DNA of 64,000 nucleotides from Acidobacteriota bacterium (GTDB lineage Bacteria; Acidobacteriota; Terriglobia; Bryobacterales; Bryobacteraceae): NCBI GenBank assembly GCA_014584705.1, contig JACTMJ010000024.1, forward strand, positions 186,001-250,000, given 5' to 3'. The notes below the pieces were generated by a model. That model saw nothing but the letters and a program-made list of their open reading frames with translations, was not told where the DNA came from and did no database searches. Positions 18,724-28,589 of this stretch are shown here, piece after piece. A program made the translations under genes and the position numbers. The first letter of the stretch is position 1, and each line of letters begins with the position of its first letter.

Positions 18724-20090
18724 TTCCGCTCCTTTCGCGGAGAAGGAACCAGTTCCCGCAGCTCCGCCATGGATAGCATCGGCACGCCCCGGATAAACAG
18801 AAACAACAGCGCGAGGAAGAGTCCGAAGGTCCCAAGCAGCGTGGACCAGTCCCAGATCGTTCCCGAGTACATCCCCCACGCACCGGGCATGAAGTCCCGG
18901 TGCAGGCTGACGACCACGATCATGTAGCGTTCCACCCACATACCGACGTTGATCGCAAGACTTGCCGCGAACAACACGGGAAGATTCACGCGCATTCGCT
19001 TTGACCAGAAGACTTGCGGTGTCATCACATTGCAGATAACCACAAGCGCCCAAACCCACCAGTAGGGTCCAAGAATGCGGTTCAGCACCATGAAGCGCTC
19101 AAAGATGTTCCCGCTGTACCAGGCAATGAAGGTCTCCATCAGGTAGCCGTAGCCAACAATCAAACCGGTCACCAGCAGAATCTTCGCCATGTTGTCCAGG
19201 TGCCGGATCGTGATGAAATCCTCCAGATGGTAGAAGTGCCGGATGGGAAGAATCAGCGTCACCACCATCGCGAAGCCGGAGAAGATCGCGCCCGCCACAA
19301 AATACGGGGGGAAGATCGTGCTGTGCCACCCCGGTACGATGCCCACGCTGAAGTCGAGGCTCACAATGCTGTGAACGGAAACCACCAGCGGAGTCGCCAG
19401 CCCCGCGAGCAACAGGTAAGCCATCTGATACTGCTTCCAGTGGTGAGCCGAACCTCGCCACCCCAGGGCAAGTACTCCCCACAGCATCTGTTTCCCGCGA
19501 GTCCGCGCCAAATCCCGCATGGTGGCGAAATCGGGAATCAGCCCGACATACCAGAACAAGAGCGATACCGTTCCATACGTGGACACCGCAAACACATCCC
19601 ACATCAACGGGCTCCGGAACTGCGGCCAGATCTGCATCTCGGATGGATACGGAAACAGCCAGTAGAAGAACCAGGGCCGCCCCAGATGCAGAATCGGAAA
19701 CACACCCGCGCAGGCCACCGCAAAAAGCGTCATCGCTTCCGTGAACCGGTTGATGGATGTTCGCCACTCCTGGTGCAGCAACAGGAGAATCGCCGAGATC
19801 AGCGTACCCGCATGCCCGATTCCAATCCACCAGACGAAGTTGACGATCGCAAAGCCCCACGCCACCGGCACATTCACGCCCCAGATGCCGATCCCCCGGG
19901 CAAACAGATACGTGACAGCCGCCATGAAGAGCATCACGAACAGAAACGCAACGCCGAAACCGATCAGCCAGCCCTTCGGTGTGGGCGCGGTAACAATGCC
20001 CGCAATCCGCAGGTTCACGTCGTCGTAGCGAACGTTCTCGCCGATCACGGAAGGCCGTTCGAGCGGATCCAGCTGTCGTAAAACAGGCAT
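18720..20090 (-). CDS. actC: Alternative complex III quinol-oxidising membrane subunit ActC
   Basis: NrfD-like membrane protein of 456 residues with ten helices, which binds menaquinol near the Fe-S clusters of ActB. Typical stretches are NFVWWIGIGHAGTLISAILLL and the loop SIVSLDFSVGIVPGWHST. The start at 20090 makes a TAATG junction with actB; the frame further upstream is only the actB shadow. ActC and ActF are paralogous and together could form proton paths, as proposed from ACIII structures. Confidence 0.95.
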   Translation of the reverse strand: MPVLRQLDPLERPSVIGENVRYDDVNLRIAGIVTAPTPKGWLIGFGVAFLFVMLFMAAVTYLFARGIGIWGVNVPVAWGFAIVNFVWWIGIGHAGTLISAILLLLHQEWRTSINRFTEAMTLFAVACAGVFPILHLGRPWFFYWLFPYPSEMQIWPQFRSPLMWDVFAVSTYGTVSLLFWYVGLIPDFATMRDLARTRGKQMLWGVLALGWRGSAHHWKQYQMAYLLLAGLATPLVVSVHSIVSLDFSVGIVPGWHSTIFPPYFVAGAIFSGFAMVVTLILPIRHFYHLEDFITIRHLDNMAKILLVTGLIVGYGYLMETFIAWYSGNIFERFMVLNRILGPYWWVWALVVICNVMTPQVFWSKRMRVNLPVLFAASLAINVGMWVERYMIVVVSLHRDFMPGAWGMYSGTIWDWSTLLGTFGLFLALLFLFIRGVPMLSMAELRELVPSPRKERK

Positions 20091-23000
20091 TACACGCTGC
20101 CCTCCTTTGCATTCCGTGCGTCCGCGAGAGTATCGCCGGGATTGCGGATACAAGCGAGATAAGAGGTGCGGGGTCGCGTGTTGAGTTCCTCGAGGAGTGT
20201 GTAGTTTCGGGCACCTGCCTTCGCTTGTGATACCTTGCTGCCGGGATCGGCGATATTGCCGAATACGATCGCCTGGGTGGGGCACACCTGCTGGCAGGCC
20301 GTTACAATCTGCCCGTCGGTGAGCGGCTCTCCGCTCACCTTGCTCCGGATCTTTGCTGCCTCGATGCGCTGCACACAGTACGTGCATTTCTCCATCACGC
20401 CGCGGCTTCGAACGCTGACATCCGGATTGCGTTGCCCCTTCAGGCTGCTCGTTTCATAGTCCGCATACTGGAAGAAATTGAAGCGGCGCACTTTGTAGGG
20501 ACAGTTGTTGGAGCAGTACCTCGTGCCAACGCAGCGGTTGTAGACCATCTGGTTGAGCCCCTCTTCGCTGTGCGCCGTCGCCCCCACCGGGCATACCACC
20601 TCACAGGGAGCGTTCTCACATTGCATGCACGGCACCGGCTGATGATAGATGCCCGGCGCGGCGGGGTCGCCTTCGAAGTAGGTGTCCAGCCGAATCCAGT
20701 GCATGATGCGTCCTCGCCGAACCTCTTCAGCACCCACGACGGAGATATTGTTCTCTGCCTGGCACGCGATGGTGCAAGCACCGCATCCGATGCACGCACT
20801 CAGGTCAATCGACATCCCCCATTGGGGGCCTTCGTGAATGGGCCGCTCCGGGTAGAGGCTCAGCAGTTCCGGCTTCAGTGCGGCGCTCGCGGTCTTCTCT
20901 TTCGATAGGGCCTCATCCAACGTCCATGAGCGAATCAGGTCCCGGTTCTCCATGTTCTGGTGCTGCTGCCGGATTGCCAGCGGAAGCTGGTAGCCCAGCT
21001 TTCGAATCGTCGCGCCGCGGGTGTTCCATTCGGTGCCCCAGCTTCGCAGCGGGTTCACATCTACCCCCACCCGCTCGCCTCCGGCCCGTTCTCTCCCGTT
21101 GCCGAGATGCAGCACGATGCTGTTCTCCGCATGCCCTGGAACGATCCAAACCGGTATCTCGATCTGCTTGCCGCCCAGCCCAATCTCCACCGCGTCGCCG
21201 TTCTCCAGCCCCAACCGCCTGGCGGTGCCCGCGCTGAGGATCGCCGCATTCCCCCAGGTGAGCGACGTGATGGGGTTCGGGAGTTCCTGGAGCCAGCCGT
21301 TGTTCGTGTAGCGCCCGTCGTACATAGTGGGGTCCGGTCGAAACACAAGTTCCAGTTCGCTCTCACTCGGTTTGCGGGGAAGCGCGATGCGCCCCTCCGC
21401 TGCGCTCGTCCCACTTGGGAGATTCTTGAAACGGGCATCCACCTCTGAGTTGCCCTGAATGCCGCGCCGAATCACTCCATCCCGAAGAGACCGCCGCCAG
21501 AACTCCTCGAAATTCGCGCCTTCCCCGAGCAGACCGTTGGCGGCTTCCCGTTGCCAATAGGCTCTGACAATCTCGCCGTCGGTGGTCAGCAGAGACCCCA
21601 GCAACATGGCTAGAATTTCCAAGGCCGGCTTCTGCCCGTTCAGCGGCCGGATGGTCGGCTGCACAATGCTGCATGTGCCGTCGTACGCGCACAGATCGCC
21701 CCAGCTTTCAAGAAAGTGCGCCATCGGGAGGTTCCAGTGGCACAGTCGTGACGTCTCCGTTTCATAGAGGCCGGCGTGAAGACGGAGCGCCACCTTCTCC
21801 ATCGCATGAGTCACGCGCATCGCATCGGGCGCGGAGTAGGCGGGATTCGTATCCAATATCAGCAGCGTATGCACCGCCCCCGCTTCCATATCGTCAATCA
21901 GTCCGCGCAGGGTGGCGCTTTCAACGGAACCTCCCTCATGCACAAGATCCGTCCATGGAACGGCGTGCGGTTCGCTCCCCAGAGCCCTGTTCATCCGGTC
22001 CGCCAATTGATGAACCAGTCCGGGTTGAAAGGCACCCGGAATCACGAGAGACCGCCCGCGGTTTCGGCCAAGGTCGGCGGCTGCCCTTCGCACCCACTCT
22101 CGCGCGGCCGCATCCAGATCGAGTGCGACCTCAGGAGTTGTGGAAGACAGCCCGAGTTCCTCATAGAGCGCTCCCGCAATGCTGGGAATCGCATCGCAGC
22201 GAGCCGCCAGGCGGTGATCCGCGCAACTGCCCGTGACGCTCGGTGTGGGCTCCGCCACATAGAGACGGTTCATCGATGATTGCTCACCTGACGGCCTTCT
22301 GCGGCTGGCGAACTCGCGGGCATAGGCAATGCTTCCCGCTATGCCGTGCAGAAAATCGGCATCGAGCGAGACAATCACATCCGCGTCGGCAATCCGATAG
22401 ACAGGCTGCATCGGATGAGGGTGGAAACTCGTTCCCGCGGCCGGCGGCAATTCCCGGTGTGCCGCTTCAAACGTATGCCAGCGCGCTTCCGGAAACTGGC
22501 GAAGTATCTCCCCGATACTGGCGCGCATGGATGGAGATCGGATGGCTCCAGTGAGCAGGCGAAACCCCCGCCCGCTGTCACGTTGCAAGCTCTCCCGGAT
22601 ACGTCCGGCTTCTTCCGCGAACGCCCCCCAGGTGGACGTATTCCTCCCTCGTCGAACAGTCGCCGCGCGGTACGGGTCCCACAGAGTAAGGATCTCCGCC
22701 TGCGCGAAAATGCTGGTTGCGCCGAGGCTCGCCGGGTGGCTGGGATTGCCCTCCAGTTTCGTGGGGCGTCCCAGGTGCGTTTCCGCCAGCAAGCCGTCGA
22801 CGCGGTCCCCTAGCTGCATCGCGGTTGCATAGTGGCGTGGCCTGCCCGGAACCAGAAACTCCGGCTGCTGCACGAAGGGGACGATCTCCCGTTCCGGCAG
22901 GGCGGTACAGGCGCTCAGCCCGGCCAAACCCGCGCTCGCGGCCAGATAGGAAAGCACCGTGCGGCGGCTCACCGGCCCGGGAATGGAATCGCTCCCCGCA

Positions 23001-23128
23001 TGTGCGAACTCGGCGCTGCTTTGCTCCGCGAAGCTCTCCTGGTTCTGATATTCTGCAAGTGTCCGCCAGTACCGGGGGGCCTGCCGGGCCGTAGAGTTCC
23101 CAATCTGTACCAACACCGGCTTCCCCAC
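20090..23128 (-). CDS. actB: Alternative complex III Fe-S/molybdopterin-like subunit ActB
   Basis: Large peripheral subunit of 1012 residues, a natural fusion of a molybdopterin-oxidoreductase-like domain (about 75-720) and a four-cluster ferredoxin domain (about 770-990). A Tat-type motif SRRTVLSYLAASAGLAGLSAC lies at 54-74, unusually far from the N-terminus, as is typical for ActB. Cluster cysteines are visible in CIGCGACTIACQ, CMQCENAPCEVVCP, CVGTRYCSNNCP and CTYC with a later CQQVCP. In characterised ACIII the molybdopterin-like domain carries no cofactor. The clusters receive electrons from quinol and pass them to ActA and ActE haems. Confidence 0.96.
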   Translation of the reverse strand: MGKPVLVQIGNSTARQAPRYWRTLAEYQNQESFAEQSSAEFAHAGSDSIPGPVSRRTVLSYLAASAGLAGLSACTALPEREIVPFVQQPEFLVPGRPRHYATAMQLGDRVDGLLAETHLGRPTKLEGNPSHPASLGATSIFAQAEILTLWDPYRAATVRRGRNTSTWGAFAEEAGRIRESLQRDSGRGFRLLTGAIRSPSMRASIGEILRQFPEARWHTFEAAHRELPPAAGTSFHPHPMQPVYRIADADVIVSLDADFLHGIAGSIAYAREFASRRRPSGEQSSMNRLYVAEPTPSVTGSCADHRLAARCDAIPSIAGALYEELGLSSTTPEVALDLDAAAREWVRRAAADLGRNRGRSLVIPGAFQPGLVHQLADRMNRALGSEPHAVPWTDLVHEGGSVESATLRGLIDDMEAGAVHTLLILDTNPAYSAPDAMRVTHAMEKVALRLHAGLYETETSRLCHWNLPMAHFLESWGDLCAYDGTCSIVQPTIRPLNGQKPALEILAMLLGSLLTTDGEIVRAYWQREAANGLLGEGANFEEFWRRSLRDGVIRRGIQGNSEVDARFKNLPSGTSAAEGRIALPRKPSESELELVFRPDPTMYDGRYTNNGWLQELPNPITSLTWGNAAILSAGTARRLGLENGDAVEIGLGGKQIEIPVWIVPGHAENSIVLHLGNGRERAGGERVGVDVNPLRSWGTEWNTRGATIRKLGYQLPLAIRQQHQNMENRDLIRSWTLDEALSKEKTASAALKPELLSLYPERPIHEGPQWGMSIDLSACIGCGACTIACQAENNISVVGAEEVRRGRIMHWIRLDTYFEGDPAAPGIYHQPVPCMQCENAPCEVVCPVGATAHSEEGLNQMVYNRCVGTRYCSNNCPYKVRRFNFFQYADYETSSLKGQRNPDVSVRSRGVMEKCTYCVQRIEAAKIRSKVSGEPLTDGQIVTACQQVCPTQAIVFGNIADPGSKVSQAKAGARNYTLLEELNTRPRTSYLACIRNPGDTLADARNAKEGSV

Positions 23129-23140
23129 CTGGCGTTCCTC

Positions 23141-23791
23141 CTACCGATGGCATGTGTAGCAATCGGTCTTTGGCTTTGCATCGTAGGCAGCAACTAGCCT
23201 TGCGCCCACAACTTCCTGGCTCGGTTTGGGGAGATACCCCATGCTGTAAACCTCTTCCCGAGGGCGAATGAACTTGGCCGGATCGCGGTGGCAATCCAGG
23301 CACCACCCCATTTGCAGGCTGTGCGCTTTGCTCATCAGCGGCATCTTGTCCACGCGGCCGTGACAGCTCTCGCAGCCAATCCCTTTCTTGATGTGGATAC
23401 TGTGGTTGAAGAAGACGTAGTCCGGCAGGTCATTTACACGAGTCCAGCGGAGCCGCTTGCCGGTTCGAAGGCTCTCGCGTAGCGGGGCCAGATAGGCAGC
23501 GTTGGTCCAAATCTGGGAATGGCAACTCATGCACGTTTCCGTGTTAGGGATTCCCGCGTAACTTGAGACTTCCACTGTCGTGTGGCAATACTGGCATTCA
23601 ATCCCCAGTCCGCTCACGTGGTGTTCATGGCTGAAGGGAATCGGCTGCTGTTGCACCAGAGTGCGATGAGTGAAATAGTCGGACCGGAAATGGGCGTATG
23701 CCCACGTGGAAAGGGCCGTGATCCCGCAAAGCACACCGACGATTGTGAAGCGCGCGAGCGCGTTGGATGCGGGATGGAACAGTTGGCTCAC
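23141..23791 (-). CDS. actA: Alternative complex III pentahaem cytochrome ActA
   Basis: Membrane-anchored multihaem cytochrome of 216 residues with one N-terminal helix and five CXXCH motifs (CQYCH, CMSCH, CESCH, CLDCH, CYTCH), the number usual for ActA. First gene of the act-cox operon, 12 bases before actB. No ATG opens the frame. I prefer GTG at 23791, because it gives the common family N-terminus SQLFHPASNALARFTIVGVL. A TTG at 23881 would add 30 charged residues. Confidence 0.9.
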   Translation of the reverse strand: MSQLFHPASNALARFTIVGVLCGITALSTWAYAHFRSDYFTHRTLVQQQPIPFSHEHHVSGLGIECQYCHTTVEVSSYAGIPNTETCMSCHSQIWTNAAYLAPLRESLRTGKRLRWTRVNDLPDYVFFNHSIHIKKGIGCESCHGRVDKMPLMSKAHSLQMGWCLDCHRDPAKFIRPREEVYSMGYLPKPSQEVVGARLVAAYDAKPKTDCYTCHR

Positions 23792-23887
23792 CGGTTCCGA
23801 CTGAAGCGATACTTCGGACCGTTCGAGTCTGAAATGCCGGAAAGCGTTTCGCTTCTCCGCAATTTTTTTGAGAGCCCCCAAAATGAG

Positions 23888-23911
23888 TACGCCGCCCTTG
23901 CGGACGGCGTA
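23888..23911 (-). terminator. Probable intrinsic terminator after the 23970-26134 genes
   Basis: Read on the minus strand, a perfect 7-bp stem TACGCCG/CGGCGTA with a 10-base loop is followed by CTCATTTTGG. It lies about 58 bases past the epimerase stop and before actA, so it likely separates the sugar genes from the respiratory operon. The T-run is weak. The act promoter would lie between this hairpin and 23792, or the hairpin could act as an attenuator in the act leader. Confidence 0.45.
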
Positions 23912-23969
23912 TCGATAGCATGGGTGGGTCCGCGCACTCTCGCGGCCCGAAAGAATGGCCCTGGCGTGT

Positions 23970-24821
23970 TTACTTCAGAGTCGCGAGATAGCGAAGGCTT
24001 TGCCGGATCTGCGGCACGGGATCCACCGCTTCCTCTTCCAGAAACAGATGCCGTACGTGCTGGCGCTTGGCTTCCGCGAGAGCGGCCTTCACATTCACGA
24101 GTCCGGTTCCCAGCGGAACGCTGTCGTTCTCCTCAACCTCCGCGGGCGTACCGCCAAGAGGCAGACCCTTCCGCATGTCCTTTACGTGCATCAGAGGAAA
24201 GCGCTTCGGATAACGCCGCAGGAAATCCACCGGGTCCTGGCGGCCGTAAACAATCCAAAAGATATCCATCTCAAAGTTGGCATACCGGGGATCGCAGAGC
24301 TTGGCGAGGGTATCGAACTGGGTACCATCAGGTGATGGGTCGAACTCCGTTCCGTGCGTGTGATAGCACAGCCGCAATCCGGAGGCCGCCAGACGCTCGC
24401 CCCATCGATTGAGGTTTTCCGCCGCCACCACGCAATCCTTCGCGGTGAGATGCCTGGCGCTGTGCGGAATCGTGGAACACACCACGTACTCCGCCCCGAG
24501 TGTCTTCGCGTGGTTGATGACGAAATCCAGATTGCCGCCAAGATCTTTCCAGGAGGCGCCAACGGAACGCGCGCTCAGCCCCTCCGCTTTCAGTAACCGC
24601 TGAAACTCGGCCGGCGTTCGTCCAAATAGATCCCCCGCTTCCACATCGCGAAAGCCTAACTCGCGAATCAGCGCAAGCGTCGCCGGAAGGTCTTTGCGCG
24701 CGAGGCCCCGTACGCTGTAAATATTGATGCCGATCGGCTGTCCGAACGCGGATTGACCCGCGAGTGGGATCGCGGCCGCGCCAGCGCCGAGTGCGGAAAG
24801 GAGTTGGCGGCGGGTCATCAT
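23970..24821 (-). CDS. Exported sugar phosphate isomerase/epimerase-like TIM-barrel protein
   Basis: Protein of 283 residues of the AP-endonuclease-2/xylose-isomerase-like barrel superfamily. It begins with a Tat signal (MMTRRQLLSALGAGAAAIPL, cleavage near FGQ). Metal-ligand candidates are in YHTHGTEF, NFEMDIFWI, MHVKDM and FLEEEAVDP, which match the usual Glu/Asp/His set. The start overlaps the Gfo/Idh stop (ATGATGA region at 24818-24821; MM or M start). Coupling with an exported dehydrogenase suggests the pair interconverts a keto sugar outside the cytoplasm. Substrate unknown. Confidence 0.82.
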   Translation of the reverse strand: MMTRRQLLSALGAGAAAIPLAGQSAFGQPIGINIYSVRGLARKDLPATLALIRELGFRDVEAGDLFGRTPAEFQRLLKAEGLSARSVGASWKDLGGNLDFVINHAKTLGAEYVVCSTIPHSARHLTAKDCVVAAENLNRWGERLAASGLRLCYHTHGTEFDPSPDGTQFDTLAKLCDPRYANFEMDIFWIVYGRQDPVDFLRRYPKRFPLMHVKDMRKGLPLGGTPAEVEENDSVPLGTGLVNVKAALAEAKRQHVRHLFLEEEAVDPVPQIRQSLRYLATLK

Positions 24822-26134
24822 GCTTCGAGCTTCCATGGAGCGCGATACTCCCGGTGCAGGAGGTAGCGGGCTGATTCCTGCTCCACCGTGTGGCGGGCGT
24901 CGTCCCAGTCGAGCCGCATCCTAGCCCGAAGCGACAGATTGCCCAGAATGCACGTAATCGACGTGCGCACGCAGGTCTCAATGTCACTGTTCGGCCGTTT
25001 GCGCGTACGAACGCAATCGACAAAATTCGCCCAGTGAAGCGGGTGCGGATCTTCCACCCGCTTCATCTCGAACGGGGCCAGATCAGAGCCCTTTTCGGGA
25101 GTGAGCCGGGTCACGGAGCGGTCCACGTATAGCGTGCCCCGCGGGCCGTGGAACGTAATCCCCATCAGCCGCGAGGTTCCCAGTTCCGTGTTGTTCGAAC
25201 GGTGTTCCCAGGAACCCAGAAATCCGGGATACTCGAAAGAAGCTTGCATCGTGTCCGGCGTCTCGCTATCGTCGGTTAGCCAATACTTGCCGCCGAGAGC
25301 CACCACTCCGCGCGGCATCGGATCGCCAAAGGCCATCTGCACGATGTCCAGCATGTGGATTCCCGAATCCGTGATCTGGCCGCCCGCATAATCCCAGAAC
25401 CAGCGGAAGTAAGAGTACTTCTGGGGGTAGACGCCAAAACGATTTGGATTGAAGGCATGCGCGGGTGCGGGGCCTTGCCACAGATCCCAGTCGAGACCCG
25501 CGGGGGCAACCTGATCCGGCGGATTGCCAATGCCCGCTTGCGGAATGTTCGAATAGATCCACGAGCGAACGAAGGATACCTTTCCAAGGTCTCCGTTCCT
25601 TACGATTTCGCAGGCTTTCTGAAAATGCGCGCCCGATCTCTGCCACGTGCCGCCCTGAACCACACGGTTGTACTTCCGGGCGGCCTCCACCATCACGGCG
25701 CCTTCGCTCACCGCGACGCACGCCGGCTTCTCCACATAGACGTCTTTGCCCGCCTTGCAGGCTTCCACCGTGATGTACGGGTGCCAATGGTCCGGCGTCG
25801 AAATGCAAACGGCATCGATCGATTTGTCGGCCAGAATCTCGCGAAAATCACGCACGGACTTCGGCTGCTGTCCCAGGCGTTTGGCAAGTGCCTCCGCGCG
25901 CTCCAGGTTCGGCTGATAGACGTCGCAAACCGCCCCGACCTGAACGCCCGGCTGCGCCGCCGCCGCCTTCAGATTCTCGGAGCCCATCACACCCACGCCA
26001 ACGAAGGCCACGGAGATCTTGTCGTTTGCCGAAACCGGCTTCGAGGAACCCGATTGAGCAGCCCAGGCGCTTGTAGACGCCGCGGCGGTAGCCGAAGCCA
26101 GGAATGTGCGTCGTGCCAGATCCATGTGTTTCAC
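24818..26134 (-). CDS. Exported Gfo/Idh/MocA-family oxidoreductase
   Basis: NAD(P)-dependent sugar oxidoreductase of 438 residues with a Tat signal (DLARRTFLASATAAAS). The Rossmann domain (about 40-165) has FVGVGVMG and the catalytic-lysine motif DVYVEKP. The C-terminal alpha/beta domain carries ITDSGIHMLDIVQMA, whose histidine is the likely proton relay. As with glucose-fructose oxidoreductase, Tat export implies that the cofactor is bound before secretion. First gene of a two-gene unit with the epimerase downstream. Confidence 0.88.
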   Translation of the reverse strand: MKHMDLARRTFLASATAAASTSAWAAQSGSSKPVSANDKISVAFVGVGVMGSENLKAAAAQPGVQVGAVCDVYQPNLERAEALAKRLGQQPKSVRDFREILADKSIDAVCISTPDHWHPYITVEACKAGKDVYVEKPACVAVSEGAVMVEAARKYNRVVQGGTWQRSGAHFQKACEIVRNGDLGKVSFVRSWIYSNIPQAGIGNPPDQVAPAGLDWDLWQGPAPAHAFNPNRFGVYPQKYSYFRWFWDYAGGQITDSGIHMLDIVQMAFGDPMPRGVVALGGKYWLTDDSETPDTMQASFEYPGFLGSWEHRSNNTELGTSRLMGITFHGPRGTLYVDRSVTRLTPEKGSDLAPFEMKRVEDPHPLHWANFVDCVRTRKRPNSDIETCVRTSITCILGNLSLRARMRLDWDDARHTVEQESARYLLHREYRAPWKLEA

Positions 26135-26663
26135 CTTGTCTCTATTGATGGGAATATTTCAACGACAGAAAACGCTATCCGCCGCCTGCCGCGCCAACGG
26201 CGAAGCGGACGACAAGCAAGTTGGACTCAGTATATGGAAGCCCGTCCTGGATCGTCAAGCGCTTCCTTGTCTTTAGCAAGTAATCCGCGATCTTCCGTCG
26301 CCTGCCGCCGAAAGCCCTTTCGGGAAGCATCGCCCTGAAACCGGCCGGCTGCCCTTCTCCTCTCTGCAGCGAGAAAATTGAAAGAAGTTCCTTCGCAAGA
26401 AATGAGGATTGGGTAGAATTGCGAATACGGGCCGGGTGCGTCTGGAGTTCTGCTTCCGTTCTTTATGCAAGAAACAAGTCACGCTTTGAACACGGTGAAA
26501 CGGTTCTTCAGGCATTCGCCGTGCTTCGGAACTTTCCAGTTTCCCTCCGCGACAACACCGGGCCCTCCGCATTGGCGCTGGCGATCGACAAGAAATGCGA
26601 TAAGCGCCGCTCTCGCCAGCGACTCTGGCGACGACACTTCATTGGATCGACGGGTTTTGCTCT
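26135..26663. other. 529-bp divergent intergenic region, no gene seen
   Basis: Lies between the Gfo/Idh gene (-) and the transglutaminase-like gene (+), so it should hold promoters for both directions. It is richer in A and T than its surroundings around 26370-26430. A TAGAAT box at about 26417 resembles a -10 element, but no well-spaced -35 box goes with it. Short open frames at 26419-26667 lack a plausible start, ribosome site or family resemblance, and I do not call them genes. Confidence 0.5.
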
Positions 26664-28589
26664 ATGAACTTCCTTAGGTGCCTTCTCTGCTTGACGCTGC
26701 TTGCCTCGGCGGCCTTTTCGCAGGTCTCCGGAATTGAGGTCACCAGCCAGGCGCAACCCAATTGCTGGAGGGTGGACGCCCTCGTAAAGGTTGTCGTCAA
26801 AGACGCTAAGTCGGATCGCGAGAAGGCCCTGGCCCTGTATCGATTTGGCATGGAGCACATTCTTCATTTCAACGGGCCCGTCGAACAGGGCGATCTCTAT
26901 GTCACGGACCCTACCAAGATCGTCGGCGTTTACGGCTACGCGCTTTGCGGCAACAACAGCGGTGCGATGAACGCGCTTTACGAAGCGGCCGGGCTGAAGG
27001 CGCGCGTGCGGTGGCTGAAATATCACGAAGTCCCTGAAGTCTGGTTCGAGAATCGCTGGAACTATCTCGATTCCGACATGTTCGGCTACGTCTATCTCGA
27101 CGACGGCAAGACGATCGCGGGCGTCGACGACCTCGTCCGCGACGCGGATCTCTTCGTGAGGCAGAAGAATCCTCCGAACCCCTACTTCCCCTTCGATCAG
27201 AAAGACGACATGGCGAGCGTATTCCGCAACGCCTTCAATCGCAAGAACTATCACGCTTTCCCGGACGCCCACCGCATGCGCCTCGGGCTTCGCTCCGGCG
27301 AATCCGTGCGAATGTACTACCGCCCTCAAGGGCGCTTCTATCTGCGCGAAGGGCTCCCCTACAACCTCGGCATGACGTACCTCGACTACTGGACGCTCGG
27401 CCCTGTGCGGAAGGACTCTATGGCATGGACCGACGAGTCGCCGGCCGGCTATGGAAACGCGCGCTTCGACTACAAGCCGCGCCTCGATTCGCCTGCGTTT
27501 CGCGCGGAGAATCCCTGGATTCGCGATGCAGTGAACTGCAGCGGCAAGAAGTCGCCCTCCCTCTGCGCGGCGCCGGGAGCGACTGCGTCCGCGGTCATCG
27601 CCGTGAACACGCCGTTCATCGTCGCTGGACTTCAGAACGACCTTTCGAACCTCAACGACAACACCGGGGGAGCCGTGATTTCAGGCCTGTTCTGGCGGGC
27701 GAGAGAGGAGGATTCGAATGTCATTTCCATCAGCGTCGACCAGGGAAACACTTGGCGGGAAGTGTGGCGCAACCGGCTGCTGGGCGCAATTCCTTTCCGC
27801 GTCGACGTCACGTCTCTCGTGGAGGGCTACTCCGGCTACCGGGTGAAGTTCGAATGGACCGATACGCTCCGGGATGAACAGAGCGGAATTTCGGACCTCG
27901 CCTTCGAAACTTGGGCCGAACTCTCTCCGATGGCGCTCCCCCGCATCGTCCCGGGTGATAACGCATTCAGTGTGGCTGTGAGCGGCGAATCGGCCGTGAT
28001 GCAAAATAGCGCATGGCATCGCCGCACCGCTCTGCCGGGAGAGACACGGGAGAATTTGGAGCTGTTCGCGGAGGCGCCATACCTGCGCCCGCGGGCAAAC
28101 TCCGCCCCTGGAGTGCTGGAGTTCACATTGCCTTCGGTTCCGAACATCCGTCAGTATCAGGTGAGCGTGCTTGCCCGGGCTCTCGCCGGCATGGACCCCC
28201 AGGCGACGCGCGTCACCCTTTCGGTCTCGGAAGACGGCGGCCGCAATTGGAGCGTCCTTGAGAAATTCCGGCCGAATCCGGAACACGAAGACGCGCGCAT
28301 GTGGTTCAACCGGATCGTCACGCCAAGCCCGGGCGTCGGTAATGGCCCTCGATTGCGCGTCCAGGTGGAGCACGGCGGCCTCGAACAGATCGCCACGTCA
28401 GCGCTGACGGCCTCGGCCGTTCCGGTGGATCAATCGCTGCGTATCACGCATGTCTGGCTCGAGGGAGATACCCCGAAAAGCGCGGTGAGCGAGGTGGACC
28501 TCAGGAATGGGAAAGGAACGTACCACGTGAAAACAGGGTCCGGCAAAATCCGGAATCGCGAATTGCGCATTGAGGCGGTGTCCCGATGA
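26664..28589 (+). CDS. Secreted transglutaminase-like protein
   Basis: Protein of 641 residues with a signal peptide (1-19, ending AAFSQ). A transglutaminase-like core occupies about 40-145 with a plausible triad of Cys95 (YGYALCGNNSG), His121 (KYHEVPEVWF) and Asp136 (NYLDSD). The remaining 450 residues are beta-rich and end with segments like LSVSEDGGRNWSVLEKF, which look like sialidase-type or Ig-like repeats. Bacterial members of this fold are mostly peptidases or amidases rather than crosslinkers. The stop overlaps the esterase start (ATGA), so the two secreted enzymes are made together. A second gene of this kind lies at 37856. Confidence 0.72.
   Translation: MNFLRCLLCLTLLASAAFSQVSGIEVTSQAQPNCWRVDALVKVVVKDAKSDREKALALYRFGMEHILHFNGPVEQGDLYVTDPTKIVGVYGYALCGNNSGAMNALYEAAGLKARVRWLKYHEVPEVWFENRWNYLDSDMFGYVYLDDGKTIAGVDDLVRDADLFVRQKNPPNPYFPFDQKDDMASVFRNAFNRKNYHAFPDAHRMRLGLRSGESVRMYYRPQGRFYLREGLPYNLGMTYLDYWTLGPVRKDSMAWTDESPAGYGNARFDYKPRLDSPAFRAENPWIRDAVNCSGKKSPSLCAAPGATASAVIAVNTPFIVAGLQNDLSNLNDNTGGAVISGLFWRAREEDSNVISISVDQGNTWREVWRNRLLGAIPFRVDVTSLVEGYSGYRVKFEWTDTLRDEQSGISDLAFETWAELSPMALPRIVPGDNAFSVAVSGESAVMQNSAWHRRTALPGETRENLELFAEAPYLRPRANSAPGVLEFTLPSVPNIRQYQVSVLARALAGMDPQATRVTLSVSEDGGRNWSVLEKFRPNPEHEDARMWFNRIVTPSPGVGNGPRLRVQVEHGGLEQIATSALTASAVPVDQSLRITHVWLEGDTPKSAVSEVDLRNGKGTYHVKTGSGKIRNRELRIEAVSR

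Noticed and set aside
20090..23128. Active molybdenum enzyme (formate dehydrogenase or nitrate reductase-like)
   Set aside because: The molybdopterin-like domain sits in an act operon fused to a ferredoxin domain, the pattern of ActB, which is known to lack the molybdenum cofactor.
26419..26677. Overlapping 70-82 codon frames before the transglutaminase-like gene
   Set aside because: No ribosome site, no family, and both run into the start of the real gene; most likely non-coding promoter DNA.
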